Assembly (NCBI GenBank): GCA_945919075.1
Contig: CAMEIX010000003.1
Location: 62,001-126,000 of the forward strand
DNA from: an uncultured Lachnospiraceae bacterium
GTDB lineage: Bacteria; Bacillota; Clostridia; Lachnospirales; Lachnospiraceae
Direction: 5' to 3'
DNA length: 64,000 bases
The translations under genes and the position numbers were made by a program. Shown here one piece after another: positions 56,860 through 64,000 of this stretch. The notes below the pieces were generated by a model that made no database searches, was not told where the DNA came from, and saw only the letters and a program-made list of their open reading frames with translations. How positions within the stretch are numbered: position 1 is the stretch's first letter; every line of letters begins with the position of its first letter.

Positions 56860-56911
56860 AACAGGGCTACAAGGATTCGAACCTTGAAATGACGGAGTCA
56901 GAGTCCGTTGC
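56860..56911 (-). repeat. 52-bp copy of the 3' part of tRNA-Gln (possible attachment site)
   Basis: Identical to 57879-57930, offset 1019 bp. It covers the anticodon stem-loop, T arm and acceptor 3' strand of tRNA-Gln plus two bases. The 5' half of a tRNA is absent next to it. This is the form left when an element integrates into a tRNA gene, bringing its own 3' half and displacing the original one. Confidence 0.85.
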
Positions 56912-56962
56912 TATATAGTTATTCTCCCCAGCATTTATCAGTATTTGGAAAGTTGTCATTTC

Positions 56963-57397
56963 TTAAATTGACCCATCACGTAAATCAATTCCTTGATTAC
57001 ATAAATAACTCTTAACCAGAGTAACAACCTCTTTGGCTACATTTATCTGTTCTACAGCATCCTCCTTACTTGCTATATAAAACGTATCGTAATCACTCTT
57101 ATGACGTATTATCTCTAATCGAGTAATCTTTCTCCCTATATCTTTCGGGAAAACTTCAGTATTTACATAATTCTTATTAAAATAGCCTAACACATCTTTA
57201 TGTTTCTTAAAGGCAATTGGCTCCATAGCAAGTACTGCATTTATTGCATGAAAACAGGAATAGTATGCTCGATTGTTAGCTGCTTTGTATTTTCCGGCAG
57301 TTAAGACTATTTCTGCTGTTTCCAAATCATCAACAGCCTGTTCTAATTTATATCTTGCTACATCTGCAAATGTGCCTCCTGATTCTGGATTATTCAA
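56963..57397 (-). CDS. HEPN-domain protein (probable toxin of HEPN/MNT pair)
   Basis: A 144-residue helical protein. The region NNRAYYSCFHA has an R-x6-H pattern as in the HEPN ribonuclease motif. HEPN toxins cut RNA and are paired with a minimal nucleotidyltransferase antitoxin, which is encoded directly upstream and overlaps by 4 bases (ATGA). In HepT/MntA systems the MNT protein inactivates the toxin by adding AMP to a tyrosine; this protein's motif differs from the classic HepT Rx4HxY, so the mechanism is not certain. The pair sits between the two copies of the tRNA-Gln 3' end. Confidence 0.8.
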   Translation of the reverse strand: MNNPESGGTFADVARYKLEQAVDDLETAEIVLTAGKYKAANNRAYYSCFHAINAVLAMEPIAFKKHKDVLGYFNKNYVNTEVFPKDIGRKITRLEIIRHKSDYDTFYIASKEDAVEQINVAKEVVTLVKSYLCNQGIDLRDGSI

Positions 57398-57723
57398 ATA
57401 ACTACTCCTTCCTTATCTACATTGTGATAGAACATATCCGCATTTTTCCAATAATCAAAATGAACTTTACTCTGCACTACAGGCACTATATCCATTTCAT
57501 ATTCATTATTAAAATCATATGTCACATCACATATCTTTTTTTCTATAGTGCTAATACCATCCACCGGGGCATCTACTAATATCATTACATCTACATCAGA
57601 GTCCTGATGAAAATCTCCACGTGCATAAGAGCCATATAAAATCACCTTTTTGATTTTATCGTCTGTTACTTTTTTCAACTCTTTCAGATAAATTTTCAGT
57701 AAGTTCTCTACTCTTTTAGGCAT
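57394..57723 (-). CDS. Minimal nucleotidyltransferase (MNT), probable antitoxin
   Basis: A 109-residue protein with the nucleotidyltransferase motif LYGSYARGDFHQDSDVDVMI (GS...D-x-D) and a later acidic residue in DIVPVV. Length and context match MNT antitoxins. It precedes the HEPN gene, with the ATGA overlap, and so forms the pair. An almost identical fragment of an MNT gene is found 3.6 kb away at 53860-53935. Confidence 0.85.
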   Translation of the reverse strand: MPKRVENLLKIYLKELKKVTDDKIKKVILYGSYARGDFHQDSDVDVMILVDAPVDGISTIEKKICDVTYDFNNEYEMDIVPVVQSKVHFDYWKNADMFYHNVDKEGVVI

Positions 57724-57845
57724 TCTATCACCTACTTTCTACTTTATACTTACATTAATTGATTATGTATTAGTATACCACCATTCCATCTATTATTCTA
57801 TAATAAAGATAGGGTTATTTTTATATTTTCATAAAATTGCATTAT

Positions 57846-57875
57846 ACAAAAAAGGAACCACTTTCGTGATTCCTT
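57846..57875 (-). terminator. Terminator of tRNA-Gln
   Basis: On the minus strand AAGGAATCAC-GAAA-GTGGTTCCTT (one T-G wobble) followed by TTTTTG, about six bases after the tRNA 3' end. Confidence 0.9.
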
Positions 57876-57880
57876 AAAAA

Positions 57881-57952
57881 CAGGGCTACAAGGATTCGAA
57901 CCTTGAAATGACGGAGTCAGAGTCCGTTGCCTTACCGTTTGGCGATAGCCCT
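57881..57952 (-). tRNA. tRNA-Gln (anticodon CTG)
   Basis: A 72-base gene. The acceptor stem AGGGCTA/TAGCCCT, a D arm GCC...GGC, anticodon stem ACGGA/TCCGT with loop CTCTGAC (anticodon CTG, reads CAG), and T arm CAAGG/CCTTG with loop TTCGAAT all fold. Discriminator G; CCA is not encoded. A promoter TTGCAA-17-TATAAT and a terminator frame it. It is adjacent to glnN. Confidence 0.95.
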
Positions 57953-57971
57953 TTATTTAACTACCTTGTGT

Positions 57972-58000
57972 ATTATATACGATATTAAATCATTTTGCAA
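57972..58000 (-). promoter_or_regulatory. Promoter of tRNA-Gln
   Basis: On the minus strand TTGCAA (rc of 57995-58000), 17 bases, TATAAT (rc of 57972-57977). The expected start is about 15 bases before the tRNA 5' end. Confidence 0.75.
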
Positions 58001-58029
58001 TACCCAATTTTACTTTTTTATATTTTTTC

Positions 58030-58052
58030 CGAGCTCCGATGTCCGGAGCCCG
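58030..58052. other. GC-rich hairpin after glnN
   Basis: CGAGCTCCG-ATGTC-CGGAGCCCG forms a 9-bp stem with one wobble, 14 bases after the glnN stop. There is no U-tract on the glnN side (A-rich instead), so it is at best a weak terminator or a 3'-end stabilising hairpin. Confidence 0.5.
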
Positions 58053-58065
58053 AAAATTTACTTTA

Positions 58066-60177
58066 TTACACTTCAAATGTCAAGTCGCCGTAGGTAGGCA
58101 TGGGCCACATGGATTTATCCACGATCATTTCCAGTTCATCAACCGGCTTGCGGAGTTCATCCATGACAGGCTTTACGGTATCCTTGAAGTAGAAGGCTCT
58201 GTCCTTAACCACCTTGATGGAGGATGCTTCTGCGGTCACAAGCTCCAGTTTGGAAAGTGCGGTCTTAGCTGCCTTTAATTTCATGGAAACGGCATTTAAG
58301 AGTTCCAACTGAACAGAAGCATCTGCGCCTGCTGCCTTTACCGCAACCACAGTGTCGGCTAACGATCTGCTGTATCTTACAACCGCGGGAACAATCTTCT
58401 TATTTGCCATGTTAATCATGGTCAGTGCTTCGATATTCATGGTTTTTGCATAGGTTTCGTACACGATCTCTTCCCGGGATTCCAGTTCCACCTTGGTATA
58501 AATACCGAATTTTGCAAAGAGATTCACTGCTTTCTCGGTAGTCAGCGTGCCTGCTGCCTCAATCATGGAAGGAATATTGGGCAATTCTCTCGCTTCTGCC
58601 ATCTTGACCCATTCTTCCGAATAACCGTCACCGTTGAAAATAATTCTCTGGTGTTCCGTCATATATTCCTTTATCAAATCATGAACCGCCATTTCAAAGT
58701 TCTCGGCTTCTTCCAGTCTGTCGGCTGCCTCGCAGAACGCCTCGGCAACAATGGCATTTAATGTGGTATTGGGGTCCGCAATGGAATCGGAAGAACCCAC
58801 CATACGGAACTCAAATTTATTTCCGGTAAATGCAAAAGGTGAAGTACGGTTACGATCTGTTGCGTCCTTCTCAAAATCAGGGAGTGTGGACACACCGGTC
58901 TGTAATTTTCCTCCGTTAATCAGGTGGGATGCCGCACCGGTTTCCACAAGCTGTCTTACCACGTCTTCCAGCTGTTCGCCTAAGAAAACGGAAATAATGG
59001 CGGGCGGCGCTTCATTGGCACCGAGTCGGTGGTCATTTCCCACATCGGAAGCGCTCTGACGCAATAAATCTGCGTGGGTGTCCACTGCCTTTAAGATGCA
59101 GGCAAGCACCAGTAAAAACTGGATGTTTTCATTGGGTGTTTCACCCGGGTCCAATAAATTGACACCATTATCAGTTGTAAGAGACCAGTTATCATGCTTA
59201 CCGGAGCCGTTCACGCCGGCAAAGGGTTTCTCATGTAAGAGGCAGGTCAGACCGTGACGGTCCGCAACCTTCTTCATGGTCTCCATCACAAGCTGGTTGT
59301 GATCCACCGCAATATTGGCGGTTTCATAAATGGGCGCCAGTTCATGCTGTGCGGGAGCCACCTCATTATGTTGGGTCTTTGCCGTTACACCCAGCTTCCA
59401 GAGTTCAATATTCAAATCCTTCATGAAGGCCCCGATTCTTTCCCGAATGGTACCATAATAGTGATCTTCCAGTTCCTGTCCTTTCGGAGCAGGTGCACCA
59501 AATAAGGTTCTTCCGGTAAAAATCAGGTCATCCCTCTGCAAATATTTTGCCTTATCCACCAGAAAATATTCCTGTTCAGCCCCTACACTGGGAACCACCT
59601 TGGTAGCCTCAGTATTTCCAAAGAGACGGACAATACGAAGGGCCTGTGTGCTGATTGCCTCCATGGAACGAAGCAGGGGTGTTTTCTTATCCAGTGCCTC
59701 GCCTTTATAAGAGCAGAAAGCAGTGGGTATACACAAAATCACTCCTGTAGCATCTTCTTTTAAGAAGGCAGGACTGGTAATATCCCATGCGGTATATCCT
59801 CTTGCCTCGAAGGTTGCACGAAGACCGCCTGACGGGAAGGAGGAGCCGTCTGCTTCCCCTTTAATCAGTTCCTTGCCGGAAAATTCCAGAATCATATGTC
59901 CGGTCTCATCGGGATGGCTCACAAAGGCATCATGCTTTTCCGCAGTAATACCGGTAAGCGGCTGGAACCAATGGGTATAATGGGTTGCCCCGTTTTCCAC
60001 TGCCCAGTCTTTCATGGCCTTTGCCACAACATCCGCGGTTTCCAAAGAAAGTTCGCCGCCCTGTTCCATGACTTTCCGTACTTCTTTATACACATTTTTA
60101 GGGAGACGTTCCTTCATCTTACCCACGGTAAAAACTTTGCTGGCAAATAATTCTTCCACATTCAGTACTTCACTCAT
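58066..60177 (-). CDS. glnN: Glutamine synthetase, type III
   Basis: A 703-residue enzyme, the usual size for GS-III. Diagnostic stretches include THYTHWFQPLTG, VGAEQEYFLVD, NEVAPAQHELAPIYE, NGSGKHDNWSL and NKFEFRMVGSSDS, which carry the metal, glutamate and ATP contacts. The protein condenses ammonia with glutamate using ATP and assembles as a large double ring in the cytoplasm. GS-III is common in gut Bacteroidetes and Clostridia. It stands next to the tRNA-Gln gene, downstream, with no clear terminator between. It starts after an AGGGCGAAGCG site. A TATAAT near 60220 without a good -35 may be its promoter. Confidence 0.97.
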   Translation of the reverse strand: MSEVLNVEELFASKVFTVGKMKERLPKNVYKEVRKVMEQGGELSLETADVVAKAMKDWAVENGATHYTHWFQPLTGITAEKHDAFVSHPDETGHMILEFSGKELIKGEADGSSFPSGGLRATFEARGYTAWDITSPAFLKEDATGVILCIPTAFCSYKGEALDKKTPLLRSMEAISTQALRIVRLFGNTEATKVVPSVGAEQEYFLVDKAKYLQRDDLIFTGRTLFGAPAPKGQELEDHYYGTIRERIGAFMKDLNIELWKLGVTAKTQHNEVAPAQHELAPIYETANIAVDHNQLVMETMKKVADRHGLTCLLHEKPFAGVNGSGKHDNWSLTTDNGVNLLDPGETPNENIQFLLVLACILKAVDTHADLLRQSASDVGNDHRLGANEAPPAIISVFLGEQLEDVVRQLVETGAASHLINGGKLQTGVSTLPDFEKDATDRNRTSPFAFTGNKFEFRMVGSSDSIADPNTTLNAIVAEAFCEAADRLEEAENFEMAVHDLIKEYMTEHQRIIFNGDGYSEEWVKMAEARELPNIPSMIEAAGTLTTEKAVNLFAKFGIYTKVELESREEIVYETYAKTMNIEALTMINMANKKIVPAVVRYSRSLADTVVAVKAAGADASVQLELLNAVSMKLKAAKTALSKLELVTAEASSIKVVKDRAFYFKDTVKPVMDELRKPVDELEMIVDKSMWPMPTYGDLTFEV

Positions 60178-60291
60178 ATTTCGCTTCGCCCTTTCTTTTG
60201 CCTTTCATAAAATATATTATACATTAGCCTACTTTCCTAAAAAAAGCAAGCCATTTTCCCATCTGCTATTTTTTACACAGTTTTCCATCCG

Positions 60292-61521
60292 TTATCCTTT
60301 TACACGCAGAAGATCCGCTTCATCCGGCAAAGCGGATAATTTCAGCCAGATTTCCTGCTGGGGGTGGGGTGCGCTTTCCACGGGGTTTAATTCCCCATCA
60401 TACATCTCTTCCACCGTAACTTCTACATTTTGTCCATCCGGCTTCATGATTTCAATCCGGTCGCCCACACAGAATTTGTTTCGCTGGGTAATTCTTGCCC
60501 GACCGTCTTTGACTTCCTCAATGATTCCCAGATAAATATATTCATTTACATAGGTATTATGATCATAAATCTGGGTATTCTCGTCCGGTTTTCCGAAATA
60601 GAAACCAGTCGTAAACTGTCGGTAAGTGCACTTTGCAATTTCCTCCTCATACCATGCCATGTTAGCGCGGTATTTCTCTTCTGACTCCAGATAATCATCA
60701 ATGGCTTTTCGATAGGTTCTTGCAACCGCTGCGACATAAAGCGCGGTCTTCATGCGTCCTTCAATTTTGAAACTATCAATACCCGCATCCACGAGTTCGG
60801 GGATATGCCCAATCATGCAAAGGTCCTTGGAATTGAAAATGTAAGTACCTCTTTCATTCTCATAAACCGGCATATATTCGCCGGGTCTGGTTTCCTCCAC
60901 CACTGCATATTTCCAGCGGCAGGGATGGGTACAGGCACCCTTATTGGCATCCCGTCCGGTAAAATAATTGCTGAGAAGGCATCTTCCGGAATAGGAAATG
61001 CACATGGCTCCGTGAATAAAGCTTTCAATTTCCATTTCCTCCGGGATGTTCTCACGGATTTCCTTTATTTCTCTTAAGGAAAGCTCTCTGGCACTTACCA
61101 CACGCTTTGCTCCCTGTTCCCACCAGAAACGGTATGTCAGGTAGTTGGTGTTATTGGCCTGTGTGGAAATATGGCGCTCAATTTCGGGACACTCTTCTTT
61201 CGCAATGGAATACATCCCCGGATCGGAAATAATCAGGGCATCCGGGCCTATCTCTTTTAATTCCCGGAAATATTCCCTGGCTGCCTTTAAATCCCCATTG
61301 TGGGCAAGAATATTGGCTGTCACATACACTTTCACTTGATGGGCATGGGCGAAACGGATGCCTTCCGCCATTTCTTCCATGGTAAAATTTTTGGCCTTGG
61401 CGCGAAGTCCGAAGGCTTCCCCCCCAATATAAACTGCATCCGCCCCAAAATTGACGGCTGTTTTTAACACTTCCAGACTACTGGCCGGAATCAGAAGTTC
61501 CGGCTTTCTTATTTTATTCAT
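60292..61521 (-). CDS. trhP: U32 peptidase-family tRNA hydroxylation protein (TrhP-like)
   Basis: A 409-residue protein. The ATG at 61521 follows AGGAGCATTGT. The U32 signature is in ESFIHGAMCISYSGRCLL...GACTHPCRW; the four conserved Cys likely bind an iron-sulfur cluster. Members TrhP/YegQ hydroxylate U34 of tRNAs to 5-hydroxyuridine, using prephenate-dependent chemistry. The methyltransferase encoded 41 bases upstream (TrmR) would then make 5-methoxyuridine. In Bacillus yrrM, yrrN and yrrO are in the same order. Confidence 0.88.
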   Translation of the reverse strand: MNKIRKPELLIPASSLEVLKTAVNFGADAVYIGGEAFGLRAKAKNFTMEEMAEGIRFAHAHQVKVYVTANILAHNGDLKAAREYFRELKEIGPDALIISDPGMYSIAKEECPEIERHISTQANNTNYLTYRFWWEQGAKRVVSARELSLREIKEIRENIPEEMEIESFIHGAMCISYSGRCLLSNYFTGRDANKGACTHPCRWKYAVVEETRPGEYMPVYENERGTYIFNSKDLCMIGHIPELVDAGIDSFKIEGRMKTALYVAAVARTYRKAIDDYLESEEKYRANMAWYEEEIAKCTYRQFTTGFYFGKPDENTQIYDHNTYVNEYIYLGIIEEVKDGRARITQRNKFCVGDRIEIMKPDGQNVEVTVEEMYDGELNPVESAPHPQQEIWLKLSALPDEADLLRVKG

Positions 61522-61562
61522 ACAATGCTCCTGCTCTCCAAAATCTTTCGGTCTGTGCCGGG

Positions 61563-62201
61563 TCACTTTTTCGTACTGATGGATACCCCGTCCCCTACGG
61601 GCAGAATCACGGTTTCCAGTTCTTCATGATGCGTTATGGCATACAGATATTCCCTCATGCGGGCATGAATGGTCCGGTTCCTTCTGGTTACGGCAAAGCG
61701 TGACTCCAAAACATCCCCGTCCTGAAGTACGTTGTCCGAAACAAGAAGCCCGCCCTGTCTTAAAAGGCGCAATGCATCCGGCAGAAAGCGGATGTACTGT
61801 GCTTTTGCCGCATCCATGAAAATGAAATCAAAGCTTCCTTCCAGTCCGGCAAGGATATCGGCAGCGTCCCCCTCTAAAAGGGTAATCCTGTCCTCCATAC
61901 CCGCGCGCCTGAAATTTTCTCTGGCAACCGGAATGCGTTTTTCATACTTTTCAATCGTTACAATTCTGGAGTCCGGTGCATATTCTGCCATGAGAAGGGA
62001 GGAAAATCCGACTGCGCACCCCACCTCCAGAATGTCCTTGGGCTTATGTGCCGCCATCAGGAAACGAAGCAGGGTCTGGGTCTGGGTACGGATAATCGGT
62101 ACTTCGTCCTTCTTAGCTTCTTTTTCTATTTGATTTAAAAAAGGCGTATTGCCTTTATCAAACGAATCAATAAAGGCAATCATTCTTTCATCATTTATCA
62201 T
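61563..62201 (-). CDS. trmR: tRNA 5-hydroxyuridine O-methyltransferase TrmR-like
   Basis: A 212-residue SAM-dependent O-methyltransferase. SAM-binding motif ILEVGCAVGFSSLLMAEY, acidic motif VTIEKYEKR, and FDFIFMDAAKAQY are visible. The fold is that of the catechol O-methyltransferase-like group. By synteny with yrrM it is TrmR, which methylates 5-hydroxyuridine at tRNA position 34. It overlaps the MltG-like gene by 4 bases upstream (62198-62201) and is followed by trhP. Confidence 0.9.
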   Translation of the reverse strand: MINDERMIAFIDSFDKGNTPFLNQIEKEAKKDEVPIIRTQTQTLLRFLMAAHKPKDILEVGCAVGFSSLLMAEYAPDSRIVTIEKYEKRIPVARENFRRAGMEDRITLLEGDAADILAGLEGSFDFIFMDAAKAQYIRFLPDALRLLRQGGLLVSDNVLQDGDVLESRFAVTRRNRTIHARMREYLYAITHHEELETVILPVGDGVSISTKK

Positions 62202-62698
62202 TCTTCTTCTCCGGTAAAACCGTTTTCCTCTTCGCCGGCATAGCCATCTTCTTCACCGCTAAACCCGGTCTCCTGCGCATCACTTGCTTCTTTTGTGGTG
62301 TCCCCTCCCGTATTATCTTCCGGCTCTTCCTCCACGGGCTCGGCAGCCATGACTGCCATCATTTCCACCATGGTCATGGAAGTATTTAAGGTGTATTCTC
62401 CGGGACGGAGTTTGTTTTTGTAGGCCGACAATAAATTCTGCAGGTAGAACAATTTGGCATCCCGGATAAGCCCCTTGCTTTCCAAGATTTCGCCTATCTG
62501 CAACGCACTTTTGCCCATGGTAATTTCCACGTTAATATCAACTCCCGGCGCTTCCGTCATGGGTTCTTCCTTAAAGACCCGGAAGCCGTAGTCATACGCA
62601 ATCGTGGCACCTTTGTAAATAAAAAAGACCACTGCCACATAAATTACCACTTTTAATATGGTGCTAAATATTGCCCGAACCAACTGTTTGGTACTCAT
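62198..62698 (-). CDS. MltG/YceG-like membrane protein lacking the catalytic domain
   Basis: A 166-residue protein with one membrane helix (about 14-32) and an external part that matches the N-terminal subdomain of MltG (MGKSALQIGEILESKGLIRD...LRPGEYTLNTSMTMVEMM). It then ends in a Glu/Gly-rich tail (about 117-166); the endolytic transglycosylase domain with its catalytic Glu is missing, about half the usual length. Bacillus has full-length yrrL (mltG) at this place. The stop overlaps trmR by 4 bases. It could act as a regulator or be a reduced relic; the open frame and clean ribosome context argue that it is expressed. Confidence 0.75.
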   Translation of the reverse strand: MSTKQLVRAIFSTILKVVIYVAVVFFIYKGATIAYDYGFRVFKEEPMTEAPGVDINVEITMGKSALQIGEILESKGLIRDAKLFYLQNLLSAYKNKLRPGEYTLNTSMTMVEMMAVMAAEPVEEEPEDNTGGDTTKEASDAQETGFSGEEDGYAGEEENGFTGEEE

Positions 62699-62738
62699 AT
62701 TCTTATCTCCTATAACTCATTCTGACCGGGAAAGCAGA

Positions 62739-63065
62739 CTATGCAAAGTCCAGTTCCTCAGTCATGGTCATATTTATTTGCTGCATCATCCGGCACAGGC
62801 CAAGCTCCGCTGCAAGGAAATCCGAAACCAGAGGATCTTCTCTGAATTTTTCATATTCTCTTTCAAAATCCTCGATCTTATCGAAAAGCTCGTCTCCCAC
62901 CGTTGCACTCTGCAATTGAAAATTCCGGATTCTGAATTCATCAATCTTGGCTTTCAGTTCCGGGAAACGGCTCACTTTTTCCTTCTGTCTGGAATATTCT
63001 TTATATACCTCGGTCCCCTTAATCTCTCCTATAAAACGCTCAAGTGCCTGTTCTAACTCTATCAT
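62739..63065 (-). CDS. YlbF/YmcA-family regulator
   Basis: A 108-residue helical protein. The ATG at 63065 follows AAGGAGATTATC. Its features (LERFIGEIKGTEVYKEY, RFPELKAKIDEFR, EDPLVSDFLAAELGL) match the YlbF/YmcA (RicF/RicA) family. In Bacillus these proteins form the Y-complex that guides RNase Y and supports competence and biofilm formation. Here the gene lies 20 bases after the RNase J gene, so it may modulate RNA decay in this species as well. Confidence 0.85.
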   Translation of the reverse strand: MIELEQALERFIGEIKGTEVYKEYSRQKEKVSRFPELKAKIDEFRIRNFQLQSATVGDELFDKIEDFEREYEKFREDPLVSDFLAAELGLCRMMQQINMTMTEELDFA

Positions 63066-63085
63066 GATAATCTCCTTAGTATATT

Positions 63086-64000
63086 TTATACTTCCATGAT
63101 GATTGGAAGAATCATCGGACGACGTTTGGTCTTTTTCCACACGTATTCGGAAAGTGCATCCTTTGTGGCGGATTTTAACCTGCCCCAGTCGGTTACTCCT
63201 CTGTCCAGAAGCTCGTTCAGTTTTTCATCCACAATCTGCCTTGCCTCTTCCATCAGTTCATCGGATTCTTTCACATAAACAAATCCTCTTGAAACGATGT
63301 CCGGTCCGGAAACCAGATACCCTTCTGTTCTGTCCAGAGCCATTACCACAATCAGAATACCGTCTTCCGCAAGGTGCTGTCTGTCCCGAAGTACAATATT
63401 CCCTACATCGCCAACGCCAAGTCCGTCCACCAATATGGAGCCTACCGGAACCTTACCGGTAACCTTTGCGCTCTCATCGGTGAGTTCCAGCACATCCCCG
63501 GAGGAAAGAATAAAGATATTGTCTTTTTCTATGCCTAAATTTTCTGCAATTTTTGCCTGAGCCCGCAAATGCTTGTACTCCCCGTGTGCGGGAATTGCGT
63601 ATTTGGGCTTCACTAAAGTATAAATCAGTTTAATCTCTTCCTGGCAGGCATGTCCGGATACGTGCGTATCCTGGAAAATGACATCCGCTCCTTTACGGAA
63701 AAGTTCATTGATTACCTTGGTAACAGCCTTCTCATTGCCCGGAATGGGATTACTTGAAAAGATAACCGTATCCCCGGCTCCGATGGTAATCTTCTTGTGC
63801 ATATTGCTTGCCATACGGGAAAGGGCTGCCATGCTTTCTCCCTGACTTCCCGTGGTAATGATGACCTGCTGTTCATCCGGATAATTTTTTAACTGGTCCA
63901 CATCAATTAACGTCTGGTCCGGAATATTCAAATATCCCAGGTTGGAAGCCGTTTCAATGATGTTTACCATGCTTCTGCCTTCCACCACTACCTTGCGGCC
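63086..64000 (-). CDS. rnjA: Ribonuclease J, C-terminal part
   Basis: The frame is open from the window edge (GRKVVVEGRSMVN...) to the stop at 63086, so the gene's 5' end is outside. The visible 304 residues contain the beta-CASP portion (TTGSQGESMAALSRMAS, HVSGHACQEEIKLI, PAHGEYKHL) and the C-terminal domain (GLGVGDVGNIVLRDRQHLAEDG and onward, ending KKTKRRPMILPIIMEV). RNase J is a metal-dependent 5'-3' exonuclease and endonuclease central to RNA turnover in Firmicutes. It is the first gene seen of the unit ylbF-mltG-trmR-trhP. Confidence 0.95.
   Translation of the reverse strand, partial: GRKVVVEGRSMVNIIETASNLGYLNIPDQTLIDVDQLKNYPDEQQVIITTGSQGESMAALSRMASNMHKKITIGAGDTVIFSSNPIPGNEKAVTKVINELFRKGADVIFQDTHVSGHACQEEIKLIYTLVKPKYAIPAHGEYKHLRAQAKIAENLGIEKDNIFILSSGDVLELTDESAKVTGKVPVGSILVDGLGVGDVGNIVLRDRQHLAEDGILIVVMALDRTEGYLVSGPDIVSRGFVYVKESDELMEEARQIVDEKLNELLDRGVTDWGRLKSATKDALSEYVWKKTKRRPMILPIIMEV

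Noticed and set aside
56860..56911. A second tRNA-Gln gene
   Set aside because: Only the anticodon stem and 3' half are present; the D arm and 5' acceptor strand are missing.
58030..58052. Rho-independent terminator of glnN
   Set aside because: The stem is good but A-rich sequence follows it instead of a U-tract; listed only as a hairpin.
1..64000. CRISPR array
   Set aside because: No regularly spaced short direct repeats were found; the only repeat series are coding repeats and the two-copy elements listed.

Overview
The window reads as a chromosome segment of a Gram-positive anaerobe of the Clostridia, most likely a gut-type Lachnospiraceae (Roseburia, Butyrivibrio or Agathobacter-like). 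This is inferred from strong GGAGG ribosome binding sites, TTGACA/TATAAT promoters, a four-subunit pyruvate (or 2-oxoacid):ferredoxin oxidoreductase, a type III glutamine synthetase, very large secreted proteins built of InlB-like and Ig-like repeats, the FtsEX/PcsB-like/CtpA wall-hydrolase cluster and a YjfB motility-type protein. No rRNA or CRISPR array is present. There is one intact tRNA, tRNA-Gln(CTG).

Layout. 1-3.9 kb: the start of a YczE/YitT membrane protein and an SbcD/SbcC-like (YhaO/YhaN-like) nuclease pair. 3.9-18.6 kb, minus strand: a secreted papain-like peptidase with many InlB and bacterial Ig-like repeats, and three tandem paralogous secreted proteins of unknown function. 18.8-30.6 kb, minus strand: a membrane XRE regulator, a DEAD-box RNA helicase, a hairpin-rich intergenic repeat, a chemotaxis receptor, CtpA, a PcsB/EnvC-like M23 hydrolase, FtsX, FtsE, a PucR/CdaR-type regulator, YjfB, a CvfB-like S1 protein and an acyl-ACP thioesterase. 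30.8-32.4 kb: a tail-to-tail MjaI-like restriction-modification pair. 32.7-35.9 kb: porCDAB with a possible leader attenuator. 35.9-38.5 kb, plus strand: a MerR-controlled ABC efflux operon. 38.5-47.1 kb: a two-HTH regulator divergent from a 1658-residue surface protein that carries a perfect 336-bp tandem duplication, then a diguanylate cyclase.

47.2-57.9 kb is an AT-rich accessory region made of small modules: a DUF6273 lipoprotein; an operon of a UDG-like protein, an SPFH/zinc-ribbon protein and two membrane proteins, with a divergent HTH regulator over a perfect palindromic operator; a Ser/Thr kinase with an HTH partner; an operon of a membrane DnaJ protein, a cysteine-rich protein with CLGIGC repeats and a divergent Lgt, again with its own divergent HTH regulator and operator; and an HEPN/MNT toxin-antitoxin pair enclosed by a 52-bp direct repeat of the 3' part of tRNA-Gln. 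The DnaJ/Cys-rich/Lgt operon is my best candidate for an undescribed system.

58.1-64 kb returns to core genes on the minus strand: glnN, then (transcribed in the order) RNase J, YlbF, a catalytic-domain-less MltG-like protein, TrmR and a U32 peptidase-family TrhP. The last genes match the yrrL-yrrM-yrrN arrangement of Bacillus and imply 5-methoxyuridine formation in tRNA. All functional statements come from reading translations and motifs by eye; no database search was run.
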